DNA of 54,429 bases from Phycisphaerales bacterium (lineage in GTDB: Bacteria > Planctomycetota > Phycisphaerae > Phycisphaerales > UBA1924): the NCBI GenBank assembly GCA_022843545.1, contig JALHNL010000013.1:1-54429 (forward strand), written 5' to 3'. Below are positions 9,876 through 18,395 of this stretch, piece after piece. Position 1 is the stretch's first letter. Every line of letters begins with the position of its first letter. The notes below the pieces were generated by a model that was given only the letters and a program-made list of their open reading frames with translations, was not told the DNA's origin and made no database searches. Both the position numbers and the translations under genes were made by a program.

Positions 9876-11024
9876 TCACACCTTGAACACCACCGCTGGC
9901 TCCAGCCGCAGAACCCGCGTTAAAGACAGCAGCGCCGCGATCAGACAGATCGAGAGAATCCCCACCGCGCCCGCGACGGGGATGTGCCACGTCATCCTGA
10001 AGCCCAGCCCGCTGTCGCCCATCGCGACGCCCATCAGGCACGCGCCGCCCAGGCCCAGCCCGTAGCCGATTCCGCCCACCGAGAGCACTTGCACGAACAC
10101 CATCGCGATGAGCCGTCCGCTGGTGGCGCCCATCGCCTTGAGCGCGCCGTAGGCCCGGAGCGAGTCGACGGTGAAGTTGTAGAGCATCTGCCCGCACACC
10201 AGCAGCCCCACGATGAACCCCAGCGCCACCGCCATCCCGAAGTTGATGAGAATGCCCGTCTCGTGCAGGATGTAGTCGCTGGTGAGCCCGATGAAGTCGT
10301 CGTTGGTCCGGGCCTTCAGCCCGGTCGTCTCCTCGATCCGCCGCGCCACCTCCGCCGCGTCCTCCCCCGGCGCGCACTTCACCAGCACGAACGACAGCAG
10401 GCGCCTCTCCGGCGGGGCCATCGAGATCGCCCGCGAATACGTCGTGTAGATCACCGGATCCCAGAAGAACGAGCGGCTGCCTCGATACGTGCCCACGACC
10501 TCGACTTCGTTGTCGTTGATGTCGAAGCGGTGCCCGACGTCGACGTGCCCGTCGCCCCGCTGCTTGTACCGCAGCTTGGTCGGGGCGGCGTCGTGGTCGA
10601 TGATCACCGCCTTGTCGCGCCGCAGATCGGCCAGCGCGCCGCGGATCATCTCTGGCGGCCCGCCCATCAGCGTCGCGTCGTCGATGCCCACCAGAATGGC
10701 CGTGGTCCGCGTGCCGTCGGCCAAGCGGGCCTTGAGGAAGGCCTGGTACAGCGGCAGGGCCCAGTGCACCCCTTTCACCGATCGCACGCGCGAGACCATG
10801 GTGTCCCGCAGGGCGTGCGGGTCCTGACTGAAGCGCACCTGCGGGTCCATCACCCACAGGTCCGCGTGCGACGTGTCACGGATGAACGCGCCCGTCTGCG
10901 AAGCCAGCCCCACCAAAATCGAGAGTTGCTGCACGATCAGCAGCGTGGCGAAGGCGATGCCGAAAGTCAGCCCGAAGTACTTCAGGCGGTCGCCCATGAG
11001 CATGGCGAGCGCGACGCGGTTCAT
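9876..11024 (-). CDS. ABC transporter permease, FtsX/MacB family (DevC-like)
   Basis: The 382-residue protein has a first transmembrane helix near residues 15-40 and a large soluble loop of about 200 residues. Three further helices follow (starting about GILINFGMAVALGFIVGLLVCG, then IAMVFVQVLSVGGIGYGLGLG, then VGILSICLIAALLSL). This 1+3 topology and the motif LRAYGALKAMGAT are typical of FtsX-domain permeases. Its start overlaps the tetR stop by 4 nt (ATGA), so the two are translationally coupled. The cognate ATPase must be encoded elsewhere. Confidence 0.85.
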   Translation of the reverse strand: MNRVALAMLMGDRLKYFGLTFGIAFATLLIVQQLSILVGLASQTGAFIRDTSHADLWVMDPQVRFSQDPHALRDTMVSRVRSVKGVHWALPLYQAFLKARLADGTRTTAILVGIDDATLMGGPPEMIRGALADLRRDKAVIIDHDAAPTKLRYKQRGDGHVDVGHRFDINDNEVEVVGTYRGSRSFFWDPVIYTTYSRAISMAPPERRLLSFVLVKCAPGEDAAEVARRIEETTGLKARTNDDFIGLTSDYILHETGILINFGMAVALGFIVGLLVCGQMLYNFTVDSLRAYGALKAMGATSGRLIAMVFVQVLSVGGIGYGLGLGGACLMGVAMGDSGLGFRMTWHIPVAGAVGILSICLIAALLSLTRVLRLEPAVVFKV

Positions 11025-11707
11025 GCGTGGGTCTCCGCGCCGCGCTCATCCCCCACCGCGCCGCGCAGCCGCGACTCCGCTTCGGGCTTCAGAAAGCCGC
11101 TGAGCGTCGCGAGCAGCAGCGTGTGCAGCCGGCTCGCCAGCGAACGCCAGGGCACGCACGGGTCGTTCTGGTGCGTGATGTGCAGCGAGGCCAGCCCATG
11201 CACCCCCGACCACAGCACCTGGGCCACCAGTTCCGGATCGGTGTGACCAGCACGCAAGTCGCCCGCGGCCATGGCCTGCGCGATCGCCTCGCGGTGCGCC
11301 GCGTACCCGTCCATCTCGGGGTTGTCGAACTTGGCCAGATCCTCAGGCTGAGGCTCCACCGGAGGAACCGGAAGCATGAACATGAATCGGTAAGCCTCGG
11401 GGTGCCGGACGGCGAAGTGCACGTAAGCCTCGCCGAAGCGATAGATGCGCACCACCGGGTCGGCGATGGCGTTGAGCGGGGTCAAGCCGTCGGAAAACGT
11501 GGTGAACTCGGCGCGGCAGAGTTCCAGCAGCAGATCTTCTTTGCTGGAGAAGTGCGTGTACAGGGCCGGAGCGGTGTAGCCGATCGCGCCCGCGATCCGC
11601 CGCAGGCTGACCGCCTCGTAGCCGTGCTTGACGAACAGGGCCCGGGCCGCCCGCAGGATGCGCGCCTTGACGCGGGCCTGTTCCTTGATTTGGCGGGTGG
11701 CGGGCAT
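11021..11707 (-). CDS. TetR/AcrR family transcriptional regulator
   Basis: This 228-residue repressor-type protein has an N-terminal helix-turn-helix typical of TetR (RILRAARALFVKHGYEAVSL, then AGAIGYTAPALYTHFSSKEDL, residues about 18-60). The C-terminal ligand domain is of the WHG type, matching VLWSGVHGLASLH. It leads the exporter operon and probably represses it, with release by a toxic or hydrophobic effector. A 13-bp palindrome at 11771-11783, about 65 bp upstream of the start, is the best operator candidate. Confidence 0.88.
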   Translation of the reverse strand: MPATRQIKEQARVKARILRAARALFVKHGYEAVSLRRIAGAIGYTAPALYTHFSSKEDLLLELCRAEFTTFSDGLTPLNAIADPVVRIYRFGEAYVHFAVRHPEAYRFMFMLPVPPVEPQPEDLAKFDNPEMDGYAAHREAIAQAMAAGDLRAGHTDPELVAQVLWSGVHGLASLHITHQNDPCVPWRSLASRLHTLLLATLSGFLKPEAESRLRGAVGDERGAETHA

Positions 11708-11770
11708 GGGGCGCGTCGGTCATGGACGGTGAGAAAGAGCCTTCACAGACCCTTTACATCGGTCAGTCAC

Positions 11771-11783
11771 TTAACACTGTAAA
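11771..11783. promoter_or_regulatory. Probable TetR operator
   Basis: TTAACACTGTAAA is a near-perfect 13-bp palindrome with one mismatched pair around a central base. On the minus strand it offers TTTACA, a -35-like element for tetR. A wider pair, CTTTACA (11752-11758) and TGTAAAG (11778-11784), frames the same stretch. Location upstream of tetR fits autoregulation. Confidence 0.5.
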
Positions 11784-11848
11784 GCATACCCGCGCCTTTC
11801 CGTTCCGGCAAGCCCCACCCCGCACGCGTACGCTCCCTCATCGCCTCC

Positions 11849-12166
11849 ATGCCCCGATATCCCCGCCATATCGACCTCAAAAAAGACCGCGGCCTCACCA
11901 TCGAGTGGGACGACGGCACCTCCTCCTACTTCTCCATCGCCTATCTCCGCAAGATGTCCCCCTCCGCCGAGGCCCGCGAGATGCGCGAGCAGATCGCCAA
12001 AAACCCGCTGGCCATCGTCCCTTCCGCCCCACCCTCGGGCCCCCTCACCGCGCTGGGGGCCGAGCTCGTCGGGCACTACGCCATCCGCATCCGCTTCAGC
12101 GACGGGCACGACACCGGCATCTACTCCTGGGACTACCTGCAGCAGATCGCGCACAAGGACGGCTGA
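11849..12166 (+). CDS. DUF971 (gamma-butyrobetaine hydroxylase N-terminal-like) protein
   Basis: The protein has 105 residues. It matches the DUF971 pattern: DLKKDRGLTIEWDDG near the start, then YLRKMSPSAEAREMRE, and the end block YAIRIRFSDGHDTGIYSWDYL. In bacteria this domain often stands alone, sometimes near iron-sulfur cluster carrier genes of the Mrp/ApbC type. No such neighbour is present here, and the role is unknown. TACGCT at 11829-11834 may be its -10 element, leaving a leader of only a few nucleotides. Confidence 0.85.
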   Translation: MPRYPRHIDLKKDRGLTIEWDDGTSSYFSIAYLRKMSPSAEAREMREQIAKNPLAIVPSAPPSGPLTALGAELVGHYAIRIRFSDGHDTGIYSWDYLQQIAHKDG

Positions 12167-12193
12167 CCCGCCACGCCCCGTCCACCGATTCAC

Positions 12194-12199
12194 TAGACT
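12194..12199 (+). promoter_or_regulatory. -10-like TAGACT, leaderless promoter of wecA-like gene
   Basis: TAGACT lies 6 nt before the ATG at 12206, identical in sequence and spacing to the element before the gene at 4073. Confidence 0.5.
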
Positions 12200-12205
12200 C
12201 GGTCG

Positions 12206-13369
12206 ATGCTCGGCGCGGTCCTGATCCCGATCGGCGTGGCGATGGCCCTGGCCCTCGCGCTCACGCCCTACTTCCGCGCCGTGGGCCTCCGCCGCGGGCT
12301 CCTCGACACCCCGGGCGTCCCCGGTCAGATCAAGGCTGAGAAGCGCTACGTCCCCAACACCGGCGGCATCGCGATCTTCTACGCCATCACGCTCTCCATC
12401 TCCACCGTTCTCTATCTCGCCAGCGTCAGGCCCGGGTGGCTCACCGAATTCGTCCCTTCGGCTTCCCCGTTCATCTGGGGAATCCGCGACCAGACCTGGA
12501 CCATCCTGATCTTTCTGGCCTGCCTTGCGACGCTCCACGTGCTCGGGCGCTTCGACGACCGCCGCCCGCTGGGACCGTACCTCAAGCTCGCCGTCATGCT
12601 GGGTGTCTCGGCCCTCGCGGTGATCGGCACCGGCTCGCGCCTCTTCACCTTCCTCGACCCCCACGTCGGCGGCCCCTGGCTCTCGATCCTCATCACCATC
12701 CTGTGGATCGGCGTGGTCACCAACGCGATGAACTTCCTGGACAACATGGACGGGCTCAGCGCGGGCGTCACGGTCATCGCGGGCGGCTGCTTTTTGTGGG
12801 CCACGCTCGCGGCACTCAACCCGCAGTGGTTCGTCGCGGGGTGCCTGGCGCTGCTCATCGGCGCGTGCCTGGGCTTTCTGGTCTTCAACTTTCCGCGCAA
12901 GCCCCACGGCGGGGCCACCGTGTTCATGGGCGACTCAGGCTCACTGCTGCTTGGCTTTTGCCTCGCTTTCCTCACCGTCCGCACCACGTTCTATGACCCC
13001 CTCTCCGCCGGCGGGTGGTACGCCGTGCTCATGCCGCTGGTGGTCCTCGCGGTCCCGCTCTACGACTTCGCGAGCGTGTGCGTCATCCGCCTGCGTGCCG
13101 GGCGCTCGCCCTTCGTGGGCGACCTCAACCACCTCTCCCACCGCCTCGTGCGCCGCGGCCTCTCGCGCCGCGACGCCGTGATCGTCATCTACGGCCTGAC
13201 GGGCATCACCGCGATGAGCGGCATCGGGCTCTCGAGCCTTGAGCCGTGGAAGGCCCCATTGGTGGGCGCGCAGGTGCTGCTGGTGCTGGTCGTGATGGCG
13301 ATGTTTGAAGGCCGCGCGGTGGAACCCGCCGCCAACCCCGCTCCCCCCCGCGAGCGCACCGATGGCTGA
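12206..13369 (+). CDS. Polyprenyl-phosphate glycosyl-1-phosphate transferase (WecA/TagO/MraY family)
   Basis: This 387-residue polytopic membrane enzyme is expected to transfer a UDP-activated sugar-1-phosphate (GlcNAc-1-P in WecA) to undecaprenyl phosphate, the first step of O-antigen or other surface glycan synthesis. Family motifs are present in order: VPNTGGIAIF, LGRFDDRRPLGPYLK, NAMNFLDNMDGLSAG, FNFP, TVFMGDSGSLLLGF, and the His-rich cytoplasmic loop VGDLNHLSHRLVRRG. The last codons overlap the O-antigen-ligase-like gene by 8 nt, supporting a shared glycan role. MraY itself is less likely given the loop sequence and absence of mur genes. Confidence 0.9.
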   Translation: MLGAVLIPIGVAMALALALTPYFRAVGLRRGLLDTPGVPGQIKAEKRYVPNTGGIAIFYAITLSISTVLYLASVRPGWLTEFVPSASPFIWGIRDQTWTILIFLACLATLHVLGRFDDRRPLGPYLKLAVMLGVSALAVIGTGSRLFTFLDPHVGGPWLSILITILWIGVVTNAMNFLDNMDGLSAGVTVIAGGCFLWATLAALNPQWFVAGCLALLIGACLGFLVFNFPRKPHGGATVFMGDSGSLLLGFCLAFLTVRTTFYDPLSAGGWYAVLMPLVVLAVPLYDFASVCVIRLRAGRSPFVGDLNHLSHRLVRRGLSRRDAVIVIYGLTGITAMSGIGLSSLEPWKAPLVGAQVLLVLVVMAMFEGRAVEPAANPAPPRERTDG

Positions 13370-15794
13370 GCCGCAACCCCAAGCCGCGCTGGCCGCGCCG
13401 CCCCCGACCACCCCGGTGGCCACCGCCACGGACACCGCCGAGCCCGCCTCGCCCGCCGCGCGCGTCGTGGCGCTCATTCTCGCAGCGCTCATCCTGCTCC
13501 CCCAGGCGCTCCGCGCCACGGCGGACTTCAACCCGCTGCCCTACTGGGACTCCGACCCGCTCACCTTCATCCCCTCGATCACCGGTCTCACCCCCGGGCT
13601 CTCGCTGGGGCTGGACACGCTGGTGATGGTCGCGTCGGCGGCGGCGCTGGCGCTGGGCTGGTGGCCGCGCGGGCGAGTGCTCGCGCTGGCGAGCGTGGCC
13701 GCCGCTCTTGTGCTGACGTTCTGGGTGCGTGGGTCCTATGCCGATGCCCGCCTCGCCGGGGCGTGGTGCTCGGGGCTGGTCGGCGCGGTCGCGCTCGCGG
13801 GTCTGTGCCGTGAGCCCCTCGTCCGCGGCGTGTGCGCCGCGATCCTGCTGGGGCTGATCGGTCTGCTGCTCGCCAAGGGCGCGGTGCAGTGGTTCATCGA
13901 GCACCCCGCCGCGGTGGAGAGCTTCAAACGCAACCGCGCGATCGTTCTCGCCAGCAACGGCTGGGAAGAAGGCAGCAGCATGGCCCGCGCCTATGAGCGC
14001 CGCCTCATGCAGCAAGAGGCCAGCGGCTGGTTCGGGCTGTCCAACGTCTACGCCTCGTTCTCCGCGGCCTTCAGCATCGCCCTCGCCGTCCTGCTCATCG
14101 GCCTGCGCCGCGCGGGAGGTGGCGTCCTGCTTGCGCTGGGCGTGGGCGTGCTGTGCGCCGCGACGGCTTTGGCGTTCGCCGGCTCAAAGGGAGGCTTCGC
14201 CGCCGCCGCGCTGGGCGCGGTCGCGGCGGGCCTGCTGCTTGGGTTCCGCGGTCGCGGGTGGGTAACGCTCGCCGGCGGGCTGGGCGTGGCCCTGTGCGCG
14301 CTGGTCATCGCGGGCGTGGTCATCCGCGGCCTGATCGGCGAACGCCTCGGCGAGTTGTCGCTGCTCTTCCGCTGGTTCTACTGGCAGGGTGCCGCGCGGA
14401 TGTTCGCCAGCGGCCCCACCGGGCCCGCCGGCTTCCAGGACGCGTATCTGCTCGCCAAGCCGCCGATCAGCCCCGAAGAAGTCCAATCCGCCCACAACGC
14501 GCCGGTGGATTGGCTGGCCACGCTCTGGTGGCCCGGCGTGCTGGTGCTGGTGGTGTTTCTCATGCTCCTCTACCGCGCGGGCCGCGCCGCCGTGAACGCC
14601 TCCGCCGCTCCTCGTGACGACGACTTCACCCGCGCCGCCGGACCCCGCGCCGTCCTGCTCGCCCTCTCGCTGCTCACGCTCGGCGGGCTCTTCCTTGACC
14701 GCGGCTTGCTCACCGAGAACGTCATCGCGGCCCGGCTGGGCGGGCTCATTCTGGCCGCGGTCATCGCGCTGGGCGTGTGGCACGCGGCTCGCCTCGCCCC
14801 GTCGGTGCTGGCGCTCGCGCTGAGCGCGGGCGCGATCACCCTCGCCGCCCACGCCATGATCGAGGTCACGGGCACCAACCAGTCCGCCGCCGGGCTGTGG
14901 TGGAGCGCGATCGCCATCGCCGCGGGCGCGAGTTCCGCGCACGCCGGGCGCGTCCGCACCGCCTGGCGGCACCAGCCCATCACTCTGGGCGTGGTCGCGG
15001 TTGCGGTGTCGGCCTTCGTCGCCGCGCGCTCAGCCGACCGATTCGTGAACATCGACGCCGACCTGCGCCGCGCCGCCGACGCCTGCCGCCCGGTCGCCGA
15101 GGTGAACAACCTGCTCTTGAGCGCGGGGGCCGAGACCGATCCGCTGCGCCGGGCGGGGCTGCTTGACGAGGCGAAGGCGATCATCAACGCCAGCCTCCCG
15201 CCGGGCACGCCGCCCGACCGCGCCGAACCGCTCATGCGCGAGCGGGCCGCCGCCGTCGCGAGCCCCATCCTTCGCGGCGCGGCCATGCGCGCCCGCCACT
15301 GGCCCATCCTCCGCGAAGCCCAGCGGCTGGATCTCCTCCGCATCACCCTGACCACCAACCCCCAAGAGCGAACCCAACTCGCCCAGCGCGTTCTGGACGA
15401 CGCGATCGCGATCGCCAGCGACGACTCGGGTCCCATCCACCATCGTGTGCTGATCTGGTCCTGGCTCGCGACCGTGGCCGGCGCGGTCGAGCCGCTGGGC
15501 ATCGCTCCGCCGGCTGACTACTGGCGGAGCCACACTCCCCCCGACGGCCGGACCATGCCCCGCCTCATCGAGGGAGCCCTCACCCGCGCCCGCCAACTCG
15601 ACCCCTACAACCCCATGCACGCCCAGCGCCTCCTCGCCCTGGCCCAAAAGCAGGGCTGGACCGACCAGATCCAAGGGCTGGCCAAGGAACTGCTCGCCGT
15701 CGACGACCTCCAACGGCTGGACCGCGACACCAGGGGTTTGCCCGATGCCGAGCGTCGGCGGGTGGAGGCCCTGGCCCGCGGTACAACACCATGA
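13362..15794 (+). CDS. O-antigen ligase/polymerase-like membrane protein
   Basis: This 810-residue protein has many transmembrane helices over the first 580 residues and a soluble helical C-terminal part (about 590-810). It has the topology of O-antigen ligase/Wzy proteins, with a long extracytoplasmic loop before AHNAPVDWLATLWWPGVLVLV. The AHN.....L segment after a loop resembles the conserved loop motif of this family. A stretch LAFAGSKGGFAAAALGAVAAG lies in the middle helices. The gene overlaps the WecA-like gene, so it probably polymerises or ligates the glycan that enzyme starts. The C-terminal part is not recognised and may be TPR-like. The ATG at 13362 is chosen from the overlap. Confidence 0.75.
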   Translation: MAEPQPQAALAAPPPTTPVATATDTAEPASPAARVVALILAALILLPQALRATADFNPLPYWDSDPLTFIPSITGLTPGLSLGLDTLVMVASAAALALGWWPRGRVLALASVAAALVLTFWVRGSYADARLAGAWCSGLVGAVALAGLCREPLVRGVCAAILLGLIGLLLAKGAVQWFIEHPAAVESFKRNRAIVLASNGWEEGSSMARAYERRLMQQEASGWFGLSNVYASFSAAFSIALAVLLIGLRRAGGGVLLALGVGVLCAATALAFAGSKGGFAAAALGAVAAGLLLGFRGRGWVTLAGGLGVALCALVIAGVVIRGLIGERLGELSLLFRWFYWQGAARMFASGPTGPAGFQDAYLLAKPPISPEEVQSAHNAPVDWLATLWWPGVLVLVVFLMLLYRAGRAAVNASAAPRDDDFTRAAGPRAVLLALSLLTLGGLFLDRGLLTENVIAARLGGLILAAVIALGVWHAARLAPSVLALALSAGAITLAAHAMIEVTGTNQSAAGLWWSAIAIAAGASSAHAGRVRTAWRHQPITLGVVAVAVSAFVAARSADRFVNIDADLRRAADACRPVAEVNNLLLSAGAETDPLRRAGLLDEAKAIINASLPPGTPPDRAEPLMRERAAAVASPILRGAAMRARHWPILREAQRLDLLRITLTTNPQERTQLAQRVLDDAIAIASDDSGPIHHRVLIWSWLATVAGAVEPLGIAPPADYWRSHTPPDGRTMPRLIEGALTRARQLDPYNPMHAQRLLALAQKQGWTDQIQGLAKELLAVDDLQRLDRDTRGLPDAERRRVEALARGTTP

Positions 15795-15872
15795 AGCCAT
15801 GGTGAACTTGGGCAGGCCGCCGATTAGCGCGGGCTTGACCGCACCCTGACGGAGCGCAAAGATTGGCTCCCC

Positions 15873-15968
15873 GTGGCACGGCCCCCCTTAGGTGAGGCCG
15901 GCGGCGAGGAACCTATGGGCGACGACGACGACCCTGACAACGACGACGACCCCGACGAAGCCCGCTGA
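15873..15968 (+). CDS. Possible acidic micro-ORF upstream of fusA
   Basis: A GTG-started 31-codon frame ends in a very acidic tail. From an internal ATG at 15915 it reads MGDDDDPDNDDDPDEAR, and a GAGG lies 6 nt before that ATG. The frame remains open upstream to a TAG at 15825. It lies in the 352-bp gap between the ligase-like gene and fusA, which holds no other gene. No known family was recognised; it may be chance. Confidence 0.25.
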   Translation: MARPPLGEAGGEEPMGDDDDPDNDDDPDEAR

Positions 15969-16030
15969 GGCCCGCCGTGCTCGCGCCGTGTGCGCCGAGC
16001 CGTTCCCCCGCCCCATCGATTCCCAGCGTC

Positions 16031-16064
16031 CGTCACCGCCCCGGCTTTTTCCGGGCCAGTGACG
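16031..16064 (+). promoter_or_regulatory. Stem-loop in the region upstream of fusA
   Basis: CGTCAC (16031-16036) pairs with GTGACG (16059-16064), and CCCGG (16040-16044) pairs with CCGGG (16051-16055) around a CTTTTT loop. It lies 83 nt before the fusA ATG. It may be part of the fusA leader or end an upstream transcript; there is no T-run after it. Confidence 0.4.
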
Positions 16065-16146
16065 GGCGATGATCAGAGTCCCCCACCCGTCATCATCACG
16101 CCCCCTTTGCCCGAGCCCAGCGCCGGGCGCATTCGAGGATTCATCC

Positions 16147-18267
16147 ATGGCCACCGACCTGTCCGGCATCCGCAACATCGGCATCTGCGCCCACATCGAC
16201 GCGGGCAAGACCACCGTCTCCGAGCGCATCCTCTTCTACACCGGCAAGACCTACAAGATGGGCGAGGTGCACGAGGGCACCGCGACCATGGACTTCCTGC
16301 CCGAAGAGCAGGAGCGCGGCATCACCATCCAGTCCGCCGCCACCACCTGCCCGTGGGAGAAGGACGGCCGCGAGTACAAGATCAATCTCATCGACACCCC
16401 GGGCCACGTGGACTTCACCATCGAGGTCGAGCGCTCCCTGCGCGTCCTCGACGGCGCGGTCGCCGTCTTTGACGGCAAGGAAGGCGTCGAGGCCCAGTCC
16501 GAGACCGTGTGGCGCCAGGCCGAGCGTTACGGCGTGCCGCGCATGTGCTTCGTGAACAAGATGGACAAGATCGGCGCCGACTTCGACTTCTGCATGGAGA
16601 CGATCAAGAAGCGCCTGGGCGCCAACGGCATCGCCATCCACTACCCGATCGACCGCGGGCACGAGCTCAAGGGCATCATCGACCTGGTGGAGATGAAGGC
16701 CGTGTACTTCGACCCGCACGAGAAGGGGTCGGTCATGGTCGTCAAGGACATCCCCGCCGACTGGAAGGACGTGGCCGACAAGTGGCACGCCGAGATGGTC
16801 GAGCGCGTCAGCGAGCTTGACGAGAAGCTCATGGACAAGTACCTCACCGATCCCTCCACCATCACGGTGGCGGAGATCAAGGCCGCCCTGCGCAAGGGCA
16901 CGATCTCCAAGCAGTGCTTCCCCGTGCTGGCCGGCGCGGCCCTCCGCAACGTGGGCGTGCAGCTCATCCTCGACGCGGTCATCGACTACCTCCCCTCGCC
17001 CAACGAAAAGCCCGACGTCCAGGGCACCCACCCGCGCGACAAGGAAATGAAGATGAGCCGCCCGCACGACGCCAACGCGCCGTTCAGCGCCCTCGTCTTC
17101 AAGGTCGTCGCCGACACCCACGGCGACCTCACCTACATCCGCGTCTACTCCGGCAAGCTCGCCAAGGGCCAGCGCATCGTCAACCCCGGCAACGGCAAGA
17201 AGGAACTCGCCTCGCGCATCTTCGAGATGCACGCCAAGGACCGCATCCCGCTCGAAGAGGTCACCACCGGCAACATCGTCGCCGTCGTCGGCATCAAGGA
17301 CTCCTACACCGGCGACACCCTCTGCGACCCCGATCACGAAATCATCCTCGAGCGCATGACCTTCCCCGAGCCGGTCATCTCGATGTCCATCGAGCCCAAG
17401 ACCCAGGACGACCGCCGCAAGCTCTCCGAGGCGCTCCAGACCATCCGCCGCGAGGACCCCTCTTTCCGCTCCAACTTCAACGAGGAAACCGGCCAGACCA
17501 TCATCAGCGGGATGGGCGAGCTCCACCTCGAAATCATCAAGAACAAGCTCGTCCGCGACATGAAGGTCAACGTCGAGGTCGGCAAGCCCATGGTCTCCTA
17601 TCGCGAGGCCATCAGCCGCAAGGCCGAGGACGTCCGCGGCCTCTTCAAGAAGCAGACCGGCGGTCGCGGTCAGTTCGGTGACTGCACGATCAACATCGAG
17701 CCCTTCACCGCCGCCCAGGCCGCCGAGGCCGAGCTCGACTTCACCGACAACGTGGCGTTCGAGAACGCCATCGTCGGCGGGTCGATCCCCAAGGAGTACA
17801 TCCCCTCGGTCGAATACGGCGTGCGCCAGGCCGCGCTCACCGGCGTCACCGCGGGCTACCAGCTCATCAACGTGAAGGTGACGCTGACCGACGGCAAGTA
17901 CCACGCGGTCGACTCGTCTCAGGTCGCCTTCGAGCAGGCCGGTCGCCTGGCGCTGCTGGAGGCCGTGAAGGAAGCCGGCCCCGTGCTGCTGGAGCCGATC
18001 ATGAAGGTCGTCGTCACCTGCCCCGAAGACTACTTCGGCGCGGTCACCGGCGACATCTCCTCGCGCCGCGGCATGATCGTGGAGCAGGAAGATCGCGGCA
18101 ACGCCAAGATCATCACCTGCGAGGTGCCGCTGAGCGAGATGTTCGGCTACACCACGCAGCTCCGCTCGCTGAGCCAGGGCCGCGCCAGCAACACCATGGA
18201 ATTCCTCGAGTACCGCACCATGCCGCGGAACATCATGGAAGAGGTGATCAAGGCCGGGCAGAAGTGA
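16147..18267 (+). CDS. fusA: Elongation factor G
   Basis: The 706-residue GTPase drives ribosomal translocation. The G1 loop AHIDAGKT is at residues 15-22. MDFLPEEQERGITIQSAAT covers switch I, DTPGHVDF is G3, and NKMDK is G4. Later domains contain GMGELHLEII and a domain IV/V region ending with GRASNTMEFLEYRTMP, typical of EF-G. The ATG at 16147 follows GAGG (16135-16138), a conventional ribosome-binding site, unlike many neighbours. Length is normal. It stands alone rather than in a str operon with rpsL, rpsG and tuf. Confidence 0.97.
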   Translation: MATDLSGIRNIGICAHIDAGKTTVSERILFYTGKTYKMGEVHEGTATMDFLPEEQERGITIQSAATTCPWEKDGREYKINLIDTPGHVDFTIEVERSLRVLDGAVAVFDGKEGVEAQSETVWRQAERYGVPRMCFVNKMDKIGADFDFCMETIKKRLGANGIAIHYPIDRGHELKGIIDLVEMKAVYFDPHEKGSVMVVKDIPADWKDVADKWHAEMVERVSELDEKLMDKYLTDPSTITVAEIKAALRKGTISKQCFPVLAGAALRNVGVQLILDAVIDYLPSPNEKPDVQGTHPRDKEMKMSRPHDANAPFSALVFKVVADTHGDLTYIRVYSGKLAKGQRIVNPGNGKKELASRIFEMHAKDRIPLEEVTTGNIVAVVGIKDSYTGDTLCDPDHEIILERMTFPEPVISMSIEPKTQDDRRKLSEALQTIRREDPSFRSNFNEETGQTIISGMGELHLEIIKNKLVRDMKVNVEVGKPMVSYREAISRKAEDVRGLFKKQTGGRGQFGDCTINIEPFTAAQAAEAELDFTDNVAFENAIVGGSIPKEYIPSVEYGVRQAALTGVTAGYQLINVKVTLTDGKYHAVDSSQVAFEQAGRLALLEAVKEAGPVLLEPIMKVVVTCPEDYFGAVTGDISSRRGMIVEQEDRGNAKIITCEVPLSEMFGYTTQLRSLSQGRASNTMEFLEYRTMPRNIMEEVIKAGQK

Positions 18268-18293
18268 TCCCCTGAGAATCACGCACCTTTCCC

Positions 18294-18328
18294 ACGCCGC
18301 GGCCCCCGAGGGTCGCGGCGTTCTCTTT
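18294..18328 (+). terminator. Intrinsic terminator after fusA
   Basis: ACGCCGCG (18294-18301) pairs perfectly with CGCGGCGT (18314-18321), followed by TCTCTTT. It starts 27 bp after the fusA stop. Confidence 0.7.
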
Positions 18329-18336
18329 GGGGGCCG

Positions 18337-18353
18337 CCCGGTACGCCACCGGG
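18337..18353 (+). promoter_or_regulatory. Small hairpin over the -35 region of the phenylalanine hydroxylase promoter
   Basis: CCCGGT and ACCGGG flank a 5-nt loop, 15 bp before the TATAAT element. It could be an operator half-site pair; no regulator is indicated. Confidence 0.3.
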
Positions 18354-18367
18354 TCCTGGGAGGGGTT

Positions 18368-18387
18368 TATAATCCCCCAGCAGGAGG
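18368..18387 (+). promoter_or_regulatory. TATAAT -10 box and AGGAGG ribosome-binding site of phhA
   Basis: A perfect TATAAT (18368-18373) and a perfect AGGAGG (18382-18387) stand 8 nt before the ATG. This is the most canonical expression signal in the window and contrasts with the leaderless genes. Confidence 0.65.
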
Positions 18388-18395
18388 CGGCCCCG

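Noticed and set aside
16141-18282. 713-codon minus-strand frame opposite fusA
   Set aside because: Its product is Val/Leu/Asp/His-rich with no motif; fusA on the plus strand is certain.
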